Source: Stenotrophomonas sp. Iso1 (GTDB lineage Bacteria > Pseudomonadota > Gammaproteobacteria > Xanthomonadales > Xanthomonadaceae). From it: a stretch of 64,000 nt of DNA. Every line of letters starts with the position of its first letter. Position 1 is the first letter of the stretch. Shown here one piece after another: positions 27,837 to 39,696 of the stretch. A program made the position numbers and the translations under genes. The notes under the pieces were generated by a model. It had not been told where the DNA came from. It worked only from the letters and a program-made list of their open reading frames with translations, and did no database searches. The stretch lies in contig NZ_JAODBT010000001.1 of NCBI RefSeq assembly GCF_027497995.1, positions 992,001-1,056,000 on the forward strand, read 5' to 3'.

Positions 27837-29192
27837 ATGGCGCAAGCTGGCATCGGTAACCTCGCGGGCGGGATGGGCAAGTTCACAGAACTTCGCCAGC
27901 GTCTTCTGTTCGTACTCGGGGCATTGCTCGTCTATCGCATCGGCTGCTATGTGCCGGTGCCGGGCGTCAATCCCGATGCCATGCTTGCGCTGATGCAGGC
28001 GCAGGGCGGCGGAATCGTGGACATGTTCAATATGTTCTCGGGCGGCGCCCTGCACCGTTTCAGCATTTTCGCGTTGAACGTGATGCCGTACATCTCGGCG
28101 TCCATCGTGATGCAGCTGGCAGTCCATATCTTCCCCACGCTTAAGGCGATGCAGAAGGAAGGTGAGTCGGGCCGTCGCAAGATCACCCAGTATTCGCGCA
28201 TCGGCGCGGTGCTTCTGGCGGTAGTGCAGGGCGGCAGTATCGCGCTTGCACTGCAGAACCAGGTGTCGCCGGGCGGTGCAGCCGTGGTCTACAACCCCGG
28301 TATGGCATTCGTGTTCACCGCCGTGGTCGCTCTGACCGCTGGCACCATCTTCCTGATGTGGGTGGGTGAGCAGGTCACCGAGCGTGGCATCGGTAACGGT
28401 GTTTCGCTGATTATTTTCGCCGGCATCGTTGCTGGCCTGCCGTCTGCGGTGATCCATACCGTAGAGGCTTACCGTGACGGCAACATGAGCTTCATCTCGT
28501 TGCTGATCATCGTCCTGGTGGTGCTGGCTTTCACCTACTTCGTAGTGTTTGTCGAGCGCGGCCAGCGTCGTATCACGGTCAATTACGCTCGCCGTCAGGG
28601 CGGTCGTAATGCCTACATGAATCAGACCTCGTTCCTGCCGCTGAAGCTGAACATGGCGGGCGTGATCCCGGCCATCTTTGCCTCCAGCATCCTGGCCTTC
28701 CCGGCCACCCTGGCAATGTGGTCCGGCCAGGCCAGCTCGGCTACCTGGCTGCAGAAGGTTGCCAATGCGCTGGGTCCGGGCGAGCCGCTGCACATGATTG
28801 TGTTCGCTGCGTTGATCTCCGGTTTTGCGTTCTTCTACACCGCGTTGGTGTTCAACTCGCAGGAAACTGCTGACAACCTGAAGAAGTCTGGCGCGCTGAT
28901 TCCGGGCATCCGTCCGGGCAAAGCGACGGCCGAGTACGTCGACGCCGTGTTGACCCGTTTGACGGCTGCTGGCTCGCTGTACCTGGTCATCGTCTGCCTG
29001 CTGCCGGAAATCATGCGCACGCAGCTCAATGCCTCGTTCTACTTCGGTGGCACGTCGCTGCTGATCGTGGTGGTAGTGGTGATGGATTTCATTGCGCAGA
29101 TCCAGGCGCATCTGATGTCGCACCAGTATGAGAGCCTGCTCAAGAAGGCCAACCTGAAGGGCGGCAACCGCGGTGGTTTTGCACGCGGCTGA
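27837..29192 (+). CDS. secY: protein translocase subunit SecY
   Basis: The channel of the Sec translocon in the inner membrane. The 451-residue product begins [20 protein letters not shown]; the frame extends upstream into rplO but ATG 27837 fits the family. About ten membrane spans and the plug-region pattern (GVNPDAML then [21 protein letters not shown]) are visible. The alpha-operon promoter appears to lie in its last codons. No rpmJ follows. Confidence 0.99.
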   Translation: MAQAGIGNLAGGMGKFTELRQRLLFVLGALLVYRIGCYVPVPGVNPDAMLALMQAQGGGIVDMFNMFSGGALHRFSIFALNVMPYISASIVMQLAVHIFPTLKAMQKEGESGRRKITQYSRIGAVLLAVVQGGSIALALQNQVSPGGAAVVYNPGMAFVFTAVVALTAGTIFLMWVGEQVTERGIGNGVSLIIFAGIVAGLPSAVIHTVEAYRDGNMSFISLLIIVLVVLAFTYFVVFVERGQRRITVNYARRQGGRNAYMNQTSFLPLKLNMAGVIPAIFASSILAFPATLAMWSGQASSATWLQKVANALGPGEPLHMIVFAALISGFAFFYTALVFNSQETADNLKKSGALIPGIRPGKATAEYVDAVLTRLTAAGSLYLVIVCLLPEIMRTQLNASFYFGGTSLLIVVVVVMDFIAQIQAHLMSHQYESLLKKANLKGGNRGGFARG

Positions 29193-29207
29193 TTCACCCG
29201 CTATACT
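29179..29207 (+). promoter_or_regulatory. sigma-70 promoter of the alpha operon
   Basis: TTGCAC (29179-29184) and TATACT (29202-29207) are 17 nt apart; the -35 is inside the last codons of secY. Transcription would start near 29214, giving a leader of about 330 nt before rpsM. Confidence 0.75.
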
Positions 29208-29543
29208 TGGCGCTTCATTGCGCGATATGACCGCCCCGGCACCCGGGGCAGGTCTCCAAAACAGAAGGGCGGCCCCCGCAGCGGTTTCGGGTGGGGGTGC
29301 GATGTGGTTGTTCCGCGCGGGAGTAGCGCGGGCGGCAAGAGAGTCCTCTCTCGAGCCAAGCACATCCGGCGCCGGAGCATGGGCACACTCCCCACGCCGG
29401 GTCCATGGAACCTCGTGTTCCAAGGGCTTCAAAGCAAACCGAGACCTTGTTTGTATCGCTAGTTAACATTTTTGATCCATCCTGCCGGATTGGCGCGCCT
29501 ATAAGGTGCGTATTCGGCCATCACTCAGCTGGAGAACCGCGTC
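29208..29543 (+). promoter_or_regulatory. long structured leader of rpsM
   Basis: No convincing gene lies here, and no L36 (rpmJ) coding sequence is found. A perfect 7-bp GC stem (29233-29239 with 29243-29249, 3-nt loop) is the strongest structure, with other GC-rich dyads downstream. In E. coli S4 represses the alpha operon through a leader pseudoknot; I cannot confirm an equivalent fold by eye. Confidence 0.45.
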
Positions 29544-29900
29544 ATGGCGCGTATTGCAGGCGTCAACCTGCCAGCCCAGAAGCATGTCTGGGTCGGGTTG
29601 CAAAGCATTTACGGCATCGGCCGTACCCGTTCGAAGAAGGTCTGCGAAGTCGCAGGCGTTGCTTCGACCACCAAGATCCGCGATTTGTCGGAGCCGGAAA
29701 TCGAACGCCTGCGTTTGGAAGTCGGCAAGTACATTGTCGAAGGCGATCTGCGTCGTGAAATCGGCATCGCAATCAAGCGCCTGATGGACTTGGGTTGCTA
29801 CCGCGGCCTGCGTCACCGTCGTGGCTTGCCGCTGCGTGGCCAGCGTACCCGTACCAACGCCCGCACCCGTAAGGGTCCGCGCAAGGCGATCAGGAAGTAA
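29544..29900 (+). CDS. rpsM: 30S ribosomal protein S13
   Basis: A 30S head protein that contacts the P-site tRNA and bridges to the 50S. The 118-residue product starts [20 protein letters not shown] and has the C-terminal basic tail ([17 protein letters not shown]). First gene of the alpha operon. Confidence 0.99.
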   Translation: MARIAGVNLPAQKHVWVGLQSIYGIGRTRSKKVCEVAGVASTTKIRDLSEPEIERLRLEVGKYIVEGDLRREIGIAIKRLMDLGCYRGLRHRRGLPLRGQRTRTNARTRKGPRKAIRK

Positions 29901-29912
29901 GGGACCTAAGAA

Positions 29913-30305
29913 ATGGCTAAGCCCGCAGCAGCAAAAACCAAGAAGAAGATCAAGCGCGTCATCACTGATGGCGTTGCTCACGTCCACGCTTCGTTCAACA
30001 ACACCATCGTGACCATCACCGACCGTCAGGGCAATGCATTGTCCTGGGCGACCTCCGGTGGCGCCGGTTTCCGTGGCTCGCGTAAGTCGACTCCGTTCGC
30101 CGCTCAGGTTGCCGCCGAAAAGGCTGGCAAGGCTGCGCTGGATTACGGACTGAAGTCGCTGGAAGTCCGCATCAAGGGTCCGGGTCCGGGCCGTGAGTCG
30201 GCCGTACGTTCGTTGAACAACGTCGGCTACAAGATCACCAACATCATCGACGTGACGCCAATCCCGCACAACGGGTGCCGTCCGCCGAAGAAGCGTCGCG
30301 TCTAA
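29913..30305 (+). CDS. rpsK: 30S ribosomal protein S11
   Basis: A 30S platform protein. The 130-residue product contains [19 protein letters not shown] and ends in the conserved [13 protein letters not shown]. Twelve nt after rpsM and 14 nt before rpsD. Confidence 0.99.
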   Translation: MAKPAAAKTKKKIKRVITDGVAHVHASFNNTIVTITDRQGNALSWATSGGAGFRGSRKSTPFAAQVAAEKAGKAALDYGLKSLEVRIKGPGPGRESAVRSLNNVGYKITNIIDVTPIPHNGCRPPKKRRV

Positions 30306-30319
30306 AGGAGCGATAAGAA

Positions 30320-30949
30320 ATGGCTCGTTATATCGGTCCTACCTGTAAGCTCGCCCGTCGCGAAGGCGCCGACCTCTCTCTCAAGAGCCCGGCCCGTGCG
30401 CTGGACTCCAAGTGCAAGCTGGAGCAAAAGCCCGGCCAGCACGGCGCTACCGCCCGTAAGGGCAAGCTGTCCGACTACGCTACCCAGCTGCGTGAAAAGC
30501 AGAAGGTCAAGCGTATCTACGGTCTGCTGGAGCGTCAGTTCCGCAACTACTACAAGAAGGCCTCGACCAAGAAGGGCAACACCGGCGAGAACCTGCTGCA
30601 GTTGTTGGAAACCCGTCTGGACAACGTCGTCTACCGCATGGGCTTCGCAGTGACGCGTCCGGCTGCTCGTCAGCTGGTTTCGCACCGCGGTGTCACGGTC
30701 AACGGCAAGTCGGTGAACCTGGCTTCGTTCCAGGTCAAGGCTGGCGATGCGATCGCTCTGTCGGAAAAGGCTGCCAAGCAGCTGCGCGTCCAGGAAGCCC
30801 TGGTCGTTGCCGAGCAGCACGACCTCAGCCCGTCGTGGGTCGAAGTCGATTCGAAGAAGTTCAGCGGCGTCTTCAAGGCTGTGCCGGATCGTGCGGACCT
30901 GCCTGCGGATATCAACGAAGCGCTGATCGTCGAGTTGTATTCGAAGTAA
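30320..30949 (+). CDS. rpsD: 30S ribosomal protein S4
   Basis: A primary 16S-binding protein and, in E. coli, the repressor of the alpha operon. The 209-residue product starts [19 protein letters not shown] and has an S4 domain around [16 protein letters not shown] hairpin separates it from rpoA. Confidence 0.99.
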   Translation: MARYIGPTCKLARREGADLSLKSPARALDSKCKLEQKPGQHGATARKGKLSDYATQLREKQKVKRIYGLLERQFRNYYKKASTKKGNTGENLLQLLETRLDNVVYRMGFAVTRPAARQLVSHRGVTVNGKSVNLASFQVKAGDAIALSEKAAKQLRVQEALVVAEQHDLSPSWVEVDSKKFSGVFKAVPDRADLPADINEALIVELYSK

Positions 30950-30960
30950 TTCACAATGGA

Positions 30961-30986
30961 GAACCTCCGGGTTGCACCGGAGGTTC
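30961..30986 (+). promoter_or_regulatory. perfect 10-bp hairpin before rpoA
   Basis: 30961-30970 pairs exactly with 30977-30986 around a 6-nt loop, ending a few bases upstream of the rpoA ribosome binding site (AGGAG, 30989-30993). It may tune rpoA translation or mark an mRNA end. Confidence 0.6.
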
Positions 30987-31003
30987 GCAGGAGACCCCGC
31001 AAC

Positions 31004-32002
31004 ATGACGGTTACCGCAAACCAGGTTCTGCGTCCTCGCGGTCCGCAGATCGAACGCCTTACCGAGACCCGCGCCAAGGTCGTGATCGAACCGCTGGAGC
31101 GTGGTTACGGGCATACGTTGGGCAACGCCCTGCGTCGCGTGCTGCTGTCGTCCATCCCGGGCTTCGCCATTACCGAAGTCGAGATCGACGGCGTGCTTCA
31201 CGAATACACCACGCTTGAAGGCCTGCAGGAGGACGTGCTGGATGTCCTGCTCAACCTGAAAGACGTGGCTATCCGTATGCACACCGGCGACAGCGCCACG
31301 CTCTCCCTGTCCAAGCAGGGCCCGGGCATCGTGACTGCTGCAGACATCAAGCTGGACCACAACGTCGAAGTGATCAACGGCGACCACGTGATCTGCCATC
31401 TGACCAAGGACGCATCGATCAACATGCGTCTGAAGATCGAGCGTGGCTTCGGCTACCAGCCGGCGGCCGCGCGTCGTCGTCCGGACGAAGAAACCCGTGC
31501 GATCGGTCGTCTGGTGCTGGATGCTTCGTTCTCGCCGGTTCGCCGCGTCGCCTATTCGGTGGAAGCGGCTCGCGTTGAACAGCGCACCGATCTGGACAAG
31601 CTGGTCATTGATATCGAAACCAACGGCACGATCGATGCCGAGGAAGCTGTCCGCACCGCGGCCGACATCCTCAGCGATCAGCTGTCCGTGTTCGGTGATT
31701 TCACCCACCGCGATCGCGGTGCGGCCAAGCCGGCCAACAACGGCGTGGATCCGGTGCTGTTGCGTCCGATCGACGATCTGGAGCTGACCGTGCGTTCGGC
31801 CAATTGCCTGAAGGCCGAGAGCATTTACTACATCGGTGATCTGATCCAGAAGACCGAAGTGGAACTGCTCAAGACCCCGAACCTCGGCAAGAAGTCGCTG
31901 ACCGAGATCAAGGAAGTGCTGGCCCAGCGTGGCCTGTCACTTGGCATGAAGCTGGAGAACTGGCCGCCGGCCGGTGTCGCCGCTCACGGCATGCTTGGTT
32001 AA
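31004..32002 (+). CDS. rpoA: DNA-directed RNA polymerase subunit alpha
   Basis: The alpha subunit, which nucleates polymerase assembly and contacts UP elements and activators. ATG 31004 gives [18 protein letters not shown] and 332 residues; an upstream in-frame ATG at 30956 would place a hairpin inside the gene and is rejected. N-terminal domain motif [17 protein letters not shown] and C-terminal helix-hairpin-helix domain ([19 protein letters not shown]) are present. Confidence 0.99.
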   Translation: MTVTANQVLRPRGPQIERLTETRAKVVIEPLERGYGHTLGNALRRVLLSSIPGFAITEVEIDGVLHEYTTLEGLQEDVLDVLLNLKDVAIRMHTGDSATLSLSKQGPGIVTAADIKLDHNVEVINGDHVICHLTKDASINMRLKIERGFGYQPAAARRRPDEETRAIGRLVLDASFSPVRRVAYSVEAARVEQRTDLDKLVIDIETNGTIDAEEAVRTAADILSDQLSVFGDFTHRDRGAAKPANNGVDPVLLRPIDDLELTVRSANCLKAESIYYIGDLIQKTEVELLKTPNLGKKSLTEIKEVLAQRGLSLGMKLENWPPAGVAAHGMLG

Positions 32003-32010
32003 GCAACACC

Positions 32011-32044
32011 TGTTCCCCCGCATGGGAATCCATGCGGGGGAATG
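32011..32044 (+). promoter_or_regulatory. 15-bp hairpin in rpoA-rplQ spacer
   Basis: 32013-32025 pairs exactly with 32030-32042 around loop GAAT, with two further G-T pairs at the base. There is no T-run. It begins 8 nt after the rpoA stop. The remaining spacer to rplQ shows nothing clear. Confidence 0.6.
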
Positions 32045-32192
32045 TTGTCGCAGTACCCGCGTTGACGGCTGACAAGCCGCGGCGCCGGCCGTCCAGGAGG
32101 GGCGGTCAGGACCACCCGCAGTCCGTGCAACAACGCCAGGATGGCGACAGAGAAATCCAACGTCCTACCATTCATTTCAAGGAATTAGTCCC

Positions 32193-32579
32193 ATGCGTCA
32201 TCAGAAATCGGGCCGCAAGTTCAACCGTACCAGCGCCCACCGCGAAGCAATGTTCAAGAACATGGCTGCGTCGCTGTTCAAGCACGAGCTGATCAAGACC
32301 ACCCTGCCGAAAGCCAAGGAACTGCGCCGCGTTGCCGAGCCGCTGATTACCCTGGCCAAGGTTGATTCGGTCGCCAACCGTCGTCTGGCGTTCGCCCGTC
32401 TGCGTGACAAGGAAGCCGTAGGCAACCTGTTCACCATCCTGGGCCCGCGCTACGCCACCCGTCCGGGCGGCTACCTGCGTCTGCTGAAATGCGGCTTCCG
32501 CGCTGGCGATAACGCTCCGATGGCTTACGTCGAGCTGGTTGATCGTCCGGCTGCTGTTGCGGAAGAAGTCGCTGAGTAA
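32193..32579 (+). CDS. rplQ: 50S ribosomal protein L17
   Basis: A 128-residue protein at the tunnel exit, last gene of the alpha operon. It starts [21 protein letters not shown] bidirectional-looking intrinsic terminator follows and closes the ribosomal supercluster. Confidence 0.99.
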   Translation: MRHQKSGRKFNRTSAHREAMFKNMAASLFKHELIKTTLPKAKELRRVAEPLITLAKVDSVANRRLAFARLRDKEAVGNLFTILGPRYATRPGGYLRLLKCGFRAGDNAPMAYVELVDRPAAVAEEVAE

Positions 32580-32606
32580 TCGCGTACTTCCATCCTTCAG
32601 CGGATG

Positions 32607-32641
32607 AAGCAAAAGCCCGGCCTAGGTCGGGCTTTTTGCTT
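32607..32641 (+). terminator. intrinsic terminator after rplQ
   Basis: AAGCAAAAGCCCG pairs with CGGGCTTTTTGCTT (one bulged base) with an 8-9 nt loop; A-rich upstream and T-rich downstream arms allow function in either direction. Confidence 0.9.
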
Positions 32642-32724
32642 ATGCAAAGTCGCCATTGCAACCGCTGCTGCCAGTCACGGGATGGGCTGGTACTCTTGCC
32701 GCACTATTGAATCGGATTGATGTG

Positions 32725-33240
32725 ATGAATCCTTTGCGTTGGAGTTTTCGCGCCCAGTTTCTGGCGGGCTTTCTGGTCTGCGCAGGGCTGCTGGCCTTTG
32801 CGATCTACACGCAGATCCAGATGGGTCTGGTGCCGTGCCCGCTGTGCATCTACCAGCGCATCGCCTTTGCGGCGTTGGGTGTTGGCTTCTTGTTGGGTGC
32901 GCTGCATGGGCCATCCCGTCGCGCTGGGCGCGTGGCGTACGGCGTACTGACGCTGGTGCTGGCCGGCATTGGTGCCGGCATTGCCGGGCGGCATGTGTAT
33001 GTGCAGTTGTTGCCGAAGGATCTGGGTAGCAGCTGTGGCCCGCCGCTCAGCTTTCTGAGTGAAACCATGGGGCCATTTGAAGTGTTTCGCACGGTGCTGA
33101 CCGGTACCGGTGATTGCGGCAACATTGATTGGACCTTCCTCGGCCTGAGTATGCCGATGTGGAGCCTGGTCTGGTTTGTGGTGCTGGGTCTGGGCGGGTT
33201 GTATGCCGGCCTGCGTGCGCGCAAGTCGCGCCGACTCTGA
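32725..33240 (+). CDS. dsbB: disulfide bond formation protein B
   Basis: An inner-membrane quinone reductase that reoxidises periplasmic DsbA. The 171-residue product starts at ATG 32725 (MNPLRWSFRAQFLAGF) and has four membrane spans. The first periplasmic redox pair is CPLC (C38, C41) and the second is C104 and C131, matching the DsbB mechanism. A GTCG-rich ribosome binding site is weak. The DAHP synthase gene follows after 34 nt; co-transcription is possible but they are not functionally linked. Confidence 0.95.
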   Translation: MNPLRWSFRAQFLAGFLVCAGLLAFAIYTQIQMGLVPCPLCIYQRIAFAALGVGFLLGALHGPSRRAGRVAYGVLTLVLAGIGAGIAGRHVYVQLLPKDLGSSCGPPLSFLSETMGPFEVFRTVLTGTGDCGNIDWTFLGLSMPMWSLVWFVVLGLGGLYAGLRARKSRRL

Positions 33241-33274
33241 TTTCCCTTTTCCCCTGTAAAACAACGGTACTTGT

Positions 33275-34657
33275 ATGAACCTGTCATCCCCGCTGTCCAC
33301 GGCCGCCACGGATTCCAATTGGGCGCCCGACAGCTGGCGCGGCAAGCAGGCGCTGCAGATGCCGACCTACCCGGACGCACAGGCACTGGATGGAGCGCTG
33401 GCGGAGTTGCGCCGGCTGCCGCCGCTGGTGACCTCGTGGGAGATCTTCGCGCTGAAGCAGCAGTTGGCTGAAGCGCAGGAGGGCAAGCGCTTCCTGCTGC
33501 AAGGTGGCGACTGCGCAGAGAACTTTGCCGATTGCGAATCCGGCATGATCTCCAACCGGCTCAAAGTGCTGTTGCAGATGAGCCTGGTGCTGGTGCACGG
33601 CCTGCGTATGCCGGTGGTGCGCGTGGGGCGTTTCGCCGGCCAGTATGCAAAGCCGCGTTCGGCCGATACCGAAACGCGTGGCGATGTGACGTTGCCGAGT
33701 TATCGCGGCGACGTGATCAATGCACCGGAGTTCACCGAGGCGGCACGTCTGCCTGACCCGCAGCGAATGATTGCCGCGCACTCGCGTTCTGCGCTGACCA
33801 TGAATTTCGTGCGTGCGTTGATCGACGGTGGTTTTGCCGATCTGCACCATCCCGAATATTGGAATCTCAGCTGGATGGGTTATTCGCCGCTGGCCGCCGA
33901 GTACCAGAAGATGGTTGCCTCGATTGGTGATGCGGTGGACTTCATGGAAACCCTCTCCGGTTCGCAGGTGCATAACCTCAATCGGGTGGATTTCTACACG
34001 TCGCATGAGGCGTTGCTGCTGCATTACGAGCAGGCGTTGACACGGCAGGTGCCGCGTCAACATGGCTGGTTCAACCTGAGCACGCATTACCCGTGGATCG
34101 GCATGCGCACGGCGGCGCTGGATGGCGCGCACGTGGAATACCTGCGCGGCGTACGCAATCCGATTGCGATCAAAGTCGGGCCGTCGGTGCAGCCAGATCA
34201 GCTGTTGCGTTTGATGGACGTGCTCAACCCGGAGGACGAGCCCGGCCGCCTCAGTTTCATTCATCGCATGGGCGCATCGCAGATCGCTGAAAAGCTGCCG
34301 CCGCTGCTGGATGCAGTGAGGCGCGACGGTCGTCGTGTGCTTTGGGTATGCGATGCAATGCATGGCAATACCGAAAGCACCAGCAACGGCTACAAGACCC
34401 GTCGCTTCGACAACATCCGCAGCGAAGTGGAGATGTCATTCGACCTGCACGCTGCTGCGGGAACGCGCTTGGGTGGCGTGCACCTTGAGCTCACTGGCGA
34501 AGACGTTACCGAATGCACGGGTGGCGCACGTGAGTTGACTGAGCGCGATCTGGAGCGCGCCTACCGTTCCAGCGTAGACCCGCGTCTGAACTACGAGCAG
34601 TCATTGGAAATCGCAATGGCGATCGTGCGCAAGCAGAGCAGCAACATCGCAGGCTGA
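33275..34657 (+). CDS. class II 3-deoxy-7-phosphoheptulonate synthase
   Basis: Condenses phosphoenolpyruvate with erythrose 4-phosphate, the first step of the shikimate pathway. The 460-residue product is of the plant-like class II type: QGGDCAENF near residue 78, RVGRFAGQYAKPRS, SHEALLLHYEQALTR, and WVCDAMHGNT. These hold the metal and substrate residues of the family. Class II enzymes are unrelated in sequence to E. coli AroF/G/H, so I give no symbol (it is often called aroG in databases). It ends convergently with the DUF2127-like gene. Confidence 0.93.
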   Translation: MNLSSPLSTAATDSNWAPDSWRGKQALQMPTYPDAQALDGALAELRRLPPLVTSWEIFALKQQLAEAQEGKRFLLQGGDCAENFADCESGMISNRLKVLLQMSLVLVHGLRMPVVRVGRFAGQYAKPRSADTETRGDVTLPSYRGDVINAPEFTEAARLPDPQRMIAAHSRSALTMNFVRALIDGGFADLHHPEYWNLSWMGYSPLAAEYQKMVASIGDAVDFMETLSGSQVHNLNRVDFYTSHEALLLHYEQALTRQVPRQHGWFNLSTHYPWIGMRTAALDGAHVEYLRGVRNPIAIKVGPSVQPDQLLRLMDVLNPEDEPGRLSFIHRMGASQIAEKLPPLLDAVRRDGRRVLWVCDAMHGNTESTSNGYKTRRFDNIRSEVEMSFDLHAAAGTRLGGVHLELTGEDVTECTGGARELTERDLERAYRSSVDPRLNYEQSLEIAMAIVRKQSSNIAG

Positions 34658-34674
34658 TTGCCAGGTGATGTATG

Positions 34675-34735
34675 GCGGAGCCGCGCTCCGCTGAGGTAAG
34701 GCTGCGAAAGTGCGATGTCGAGCTTGGCTCGGCAT
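34675..34735. repeat. REP-like pair of stem-loops
   Basis: Between two convergent genes lie a perfect 7-bp stem (34675-34681 with 34685-34691) and a 9-bp stem with one G-T (34715-34723 with 34727-34735), each with a 3-nt loop. The second, read on -, contains GCCGAGC-CAA-GCTCG, which resembles the stems of Stenotrophomonas SMAG repeats, but the GTAG signature is not seen. They may also serve as a bidirectional transcription stop. Confidence 0.5.
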
Positions 34736-34759
34736 TGCAGAAAGGGCTTCTATGCCCGT

Positions 34760-35233
34760 TTAGTGCTTGCGACGCTTGCCGATGTCGCGCGCCAATACCC
34801 ACACGACCAATACATTCACCGCCAACAGCAGCCATGAGGCCCAGCCCGGGTGTTTGACGATGGCGTAGATGTCCAGCGGCAGATACAGCGCGGCGGAGAT
34901 GCAGCCGAGCCATGAGGCCCAAGCCTTCGCGCGCCACAGCCCCCACGCTTCGAGCGTGCGCAGTAGGCCGTACGCAACCAATACAGCGGCGCCGAGGTGA
35001 ACGGTATCGGGGGTGATCATGCCCAGTAGCGACGAGAACGCGCCGTTCTCGGGGTCACCACCCATGCGGTGGATCAGGACATTGATGATATTGCGAAGCG
35101 GAGCAGGCCCGGAAATTTCCAGGCCCGCCGCAGCGAGAAAGGCCGCGATGGCCTTTCCCGCTTCCAGCAGCGCGATGGCTGCCAGACCCGGATGCGCGTG
35201 CGGATCCGGGTTGTAGGGCGTGTTGCTGGTCAA
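34760..35233 (-). CDS. DUF2127-like integral membrane protein
   Basis: A 157-residue protein with about four hydrophobic spans (LAAIALLEAGKAIAAFLAAAG; TVHLGAAVLVAYGLLRTLE; SWLGCISAALYLPLDIYAI; WLLLAVNVLVVWVLA) and a charged end. The pattern of a first helix with LLEAGKA and the GLWRAKAWASW segment fits the DUF2127 family, whose function is not known. It starts 5 nt after the typA stop on the same strand, so it is almost surely co-transcribed with typA. Confidence 0.8.
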   Translation of the reverse strand: MTSNTPYNPDPHAHPGLAAIALLEAGKAIAAFLAAAGLEISGPAPLRNIINVLIHRMGGDPENGAFSSLLGMITPDTVHLGAAVLVAYGLLRTLEAWGLWRAKAWASWLGCISAALYLPLDIYAIVKHPGWASWLLLAVNVLVVWVLARDIGKRRKH

Positions 35234-35238
35234 TCCAA

Positions 35239-37083
<1,845 letters not shown>

Positions 37084-37130
37084 GCGAAAGACGGCCAGCC
37101 GGTGCCGTGAATGGGGAAAAGAAGTCCAAC

Positions 37131-37136
37131 ATTATA
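37131..37136 (-). promoter_or_regulatory. candidate -10 of typA
   Basis: A perfect TATAAT on the minus strand lies about 50 nt upstream of the typA start. I find no good -35 at 16-18 nt, so the assignment is tentative. Confidence 0.35.
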
Positions 37137-37296
37137 CCGGTATGTTTTGCCAACAGGAAAATTCCTTGTCCCCTGTGGTCCGCAACCCGTTCAGCTGGAC
37201 CCCGCCAGAGGTGGCAAAGGGAGGGGGATTCAGTCCGGCGAGGGCGGGTGTATCCTATGCGGCTAGCGCAAGATGTCTTCTCCTACAAGGATTCCC

Positions 37297-37791
37297 ATGT
37301 CCCTGATTGCCAATTTCGACACCTCCCGCGGCCTGATCAAGGTCGAGCTGTTCGCCGACAAGGCACCGCTGACCGTGGCCAACTTCGTCAACCTGACCAA
37401 GCACGGTTTCTATGACGGGCTGGCTTTCCACCGCGTGATTGCGGACTTCATGGTCCAGGGCGGCTGCCCGGAAGGCTCCGGCCGCGGTGGCCCGGGCTAC
37501 CGCTTTGAAGATGAGACCAAGAACGGCGTGCGCCACGAGCGCGGCGTGCTGTCCATGGCCAATGCCGGCCCGAACACCAACGGCAGCCAGTTCTTCATCA
37601 CCCACATCAAGACGGATTGGCTGGATGGCAAGCACACCGTGTTTGGCAAGGTGCTTGAAGGTCTGGATGTGGTTGATGCGATCAAGCAGGGCGACGCCCT
37701 GAACGCGATCACCCTGGAAGGCGACACCGACGCCGTGCTGGCCGCCAAGGCCGACCGCGTCGCCGAGTGGAACAAGATCCTCGCCGCCTGA
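37297..37791 (+). CDS. ppiB: peptidyl-prolyl cis-trans isomerase B (cytoplasmic cyclophilin)
   Basis: Catalyses proline isomerisation in the cytosol. The 164-residue product starts at ATG 37297 ([19 protein letters not shown]) after AAGG; there is no signal peptide. Cyclophilin active-site motifs [13 protein letters not shown] and [10 protein letters not shown] are intact. It is divergent from typA. Confidence 0.97.
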   Translation: MSLIANFDTSRGLIKVELFADKAPLTVANFVNLTKHGFYDGLAFHRVIADFMVQGGCPEGSGRGGPGYRFEDETKNGVRHERGVLSMANAGPNTNGSQFFITHIKTDWLDGKHTVFGKVLEGLDVVDAIKQGDALNAITLEGDTDAVLAAKADRVAEWNKILAA

Positions 37792-37909
37792 TTGTTCTCG
37801 ACGGCCACCTATTCATCAAGTGGCCGTTTCTGATTCTGGCCCTGGTGCCGCTCCCACGCGGTGGCAGGGTTTCACCCCCACGACACGCTTCTTAGCAGAG
37901 GAAACCCCC

Positions 37910-38893
37910 ATGAAAGCACCCGTACGTGTTGCCGTGACCGGCGCTGCCGGCAATATCGGTTACGCCCTGCTGTTCCGCATCGCTTCTGGCGAAATGCTCG
38001 GCAAGGACCAGCCGGTCATCCTGCAGCTGCTCGAAATCGACAACGAAAAGGCCCAGGCCGCGCTGCAGGGCGTGGTCATGGAGCTGGAAGATTGTGCATT
38101 CCCGCTGCTGGCTGGCGTGGTGACCACCGCTGATCCGCTGGTGGCCTTCAAGGACGTCGACGTGGCCCTGCTGGTCGGCGCCCGTCCGCGCGGCCCGGGC
38201 ATGGAGCGTAAGGACCTGCTGCTGGAAAACGCCAAGATCTTCACCGTGCAGGGCAAGGCCCTGAACGCCGTCGCCAAGCGCGATGTGAAGGTGCTGGTGG
38301 TTGGCAACCCGGCCAACACGAACGCTTACATCGCCATGAAATCCGCGCCGGACCTGAACCCGAAGAACTTCACCGCCATGCTGCGCTTGGACCATAACCG
38401 TGCGCTGAGCCAGTTGGCTGCCAAGACCGGCAAGGCCGTGGACAGCTTTGAGAAGTTCACCGTGTGGGGCAACCACAGCCCGACCATGTACCCGGACTAC
38501 CGTTTCGCCACCAGCGGCGGCGCTTCGGTGGCCGAGCTGATCAACGACCAGGAATGGAACGCCAACACCTTCATCCCGACCGTCGGTAAGCGTGGCGCGG
38601 CGATCATTGCTGCCCGTGGCCTGTCCTCGGCTGCATCGGCGGCCAATGCTGCCATCGACCACATCCATGACTGGGTGCTGGGCAGCAACGGCAAGTGGGT
38701 GACGATGGGCGTGCCGTCCGACGGCTCCTACGGCATTCCGGAAGGCGTGGTGTTCGGTTTCCCGGTGACCACCGAGAACGGCCAGTACACCATCATCAAG
38801 GACCTGCCGATCGACGACTTCTCCAAGAAGTACATCGACATCACCCTGGGTGAGCTGGAAGAAGAGCGTGCTGGCGTTGCTGATCTGCTGTAA
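37910..38893 (+). CDS. mdh: malate dehydrogenase
   Basis: Oxidises malate to oxaloacetate with NAD in the TCA cycle. The 327-residue product starts at ATG 37910 after AGAGGAAA. It shows the NAD-binding [13 protein letters not shown], substrate arginines in [21 protein letters not shown], and the catalytic histidine in [12 protein letters not shown]. This is the longer cytosolic-type (MDH type 2) form and not the E. coli 312-residue type. Confidence 0.98.
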   Translation: MKAPVRVAVTGAAGNIGYALLFRIASGEMLGKDQPVILQLLEIDNEKAQAALQGVVMELEDCAFPLLAGVVTTADPLVAFKDVDVALLVGARPRGPGMERKDLLLENAKIFTVQGKALNAVAKRDVKVLVVGNPANTNAYIAMKSAPDLNPKNFTAMLRLDHNRALSQLAAKTGKAVDSFEKFTVWGNHSPTMYPDYRFATSGGASVAELINDQEWNANTFIPTVGKRGAAIIAARGLSSAASAANAAIDHIHDWVLGSNGKWVTMGVPSDGSYGIPEGVVFGFPVTTENGQYTIIKDLPIDDFSKKYIDITLGELEEERAGVADLL

Positions 38894-38919
38894 CCGCAGC
38901 GTTCTGACGTGATGCAATG

Positions 38920-38949
38920 AACGGGGAGGCTTCGGCTTCCCCGTTTTTA
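38920..38949 (+). terminator. intrinsic terminator after mdh
   Basis: ACGGGGAGGC (38921-38930) pairs with GCTTCCCCGT (38935-38944, one G-T) around a C(TTCG)G tetraloop, followed by a T-run. Confidence 0.92.
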
Positions 38950-39051
38950 TTTGACTGTTTCAGGGCGGGGCAGGGTGCCGTGGCGCTTTGCAAACAACGC
39001 CTCTACCAGGCATTGCTCGGCACTGATAGGTACTGCTTTCCTGTGATTGGC

Positions 39052-39675
39052 ATGGACAACGAAATCGCGCTGCATTACATCGACGATGCACTGCTGGTGG
39101 CTGAAAAGCCTGCCGGCTTGTTGTCCGTGCCGGGGCGTTTGCCGGAGAACCAGGATTGTCTGGTTTCGCGATTGCAGGCCTTGTATCCGGATGTGCTGAC
39201 CGTGCATCGGTTGGATCAGGTGACCTCGGGATTGATGGTCTATGCGCGCGGCAAGGCGATGCAGTCGGCGTTATCCGGGCAATTCGAGAAGCGCCTGGTC
39301 AGCAAACGCTATGAGGCGTTGCTGGAAGGATTGCTGGACGGTGACGCGGGCGAGGTCGCGTTGCCGATGATGAGAGATTGGCCGAACCGGCCCAGACAGA
39401 AAGTGGATTTTGAGCTGGGCAAGCCGGCGCTCACGCGTTGGCGGTTGCTGGGGACGGATGCGGAGGCACGGCACTCGCGCGTGGAGCTTGAGCCGGTGAC
39501 CGGTCGCACGCATCAATTGCGGCTGCATATGACCAGCATTGGGCATCCGATTGTTGGCGATCTGCTCTATGGCGCATCGCCGGCGCGGCGGGTGTGTCTG
39601 CATGCGAGTCGGTTGGTGTTTGTGCATCCGGTGACGGGTGAGGTGATGGAGTTTGTTTCTGGGTGTGCTTTTTGA
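39052..39675 (+). CDS. rluA: RluA-family pseudouridine synthase
   Basis: Isomerises uridine to pseudouridine in 23S rRNA and/or tRNA. ATG 39052 gives 207 residues starting MDNEIALHYIDDALLVAEKP, the size of E. coli RluA; an upstream frame from 38917 runs through the mdh terminator and is rejected. The catalytic aspartate is D55 in HRLDQVTSG. There is no S4 domain, which favours the RluA subgroup over RluC or RluD; the exact target is inferred. Confidence 0.88.
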   Translation: MDNEIALHYIDDALLVAEKPAGLLSVPGRLPENQDCLVSRLQALYPDVLTVHRLDQVTSGLMVYARGKAMQSALSGQFEKRLVSKRYEALLEGLLDGDAGEVALPMMRDWPNRPRQKVDFELGKPALTRWRLLGTDAEARHSRVELEPVTGRTHQLRLHMTSIGHPIVGDLLYGASPARRVCLHASRLVFVHPVTGEVMEFVSGCAF

Positions 39676-39696
39676 TTTGACGGTATGTAGGAGCAG

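Noticed and set aside
29227..29466. Small frame in the secY-rpsM spacer
   Set aside because: No ribosome binding site, no family similarity (not L36), and it lies in the structured leader.
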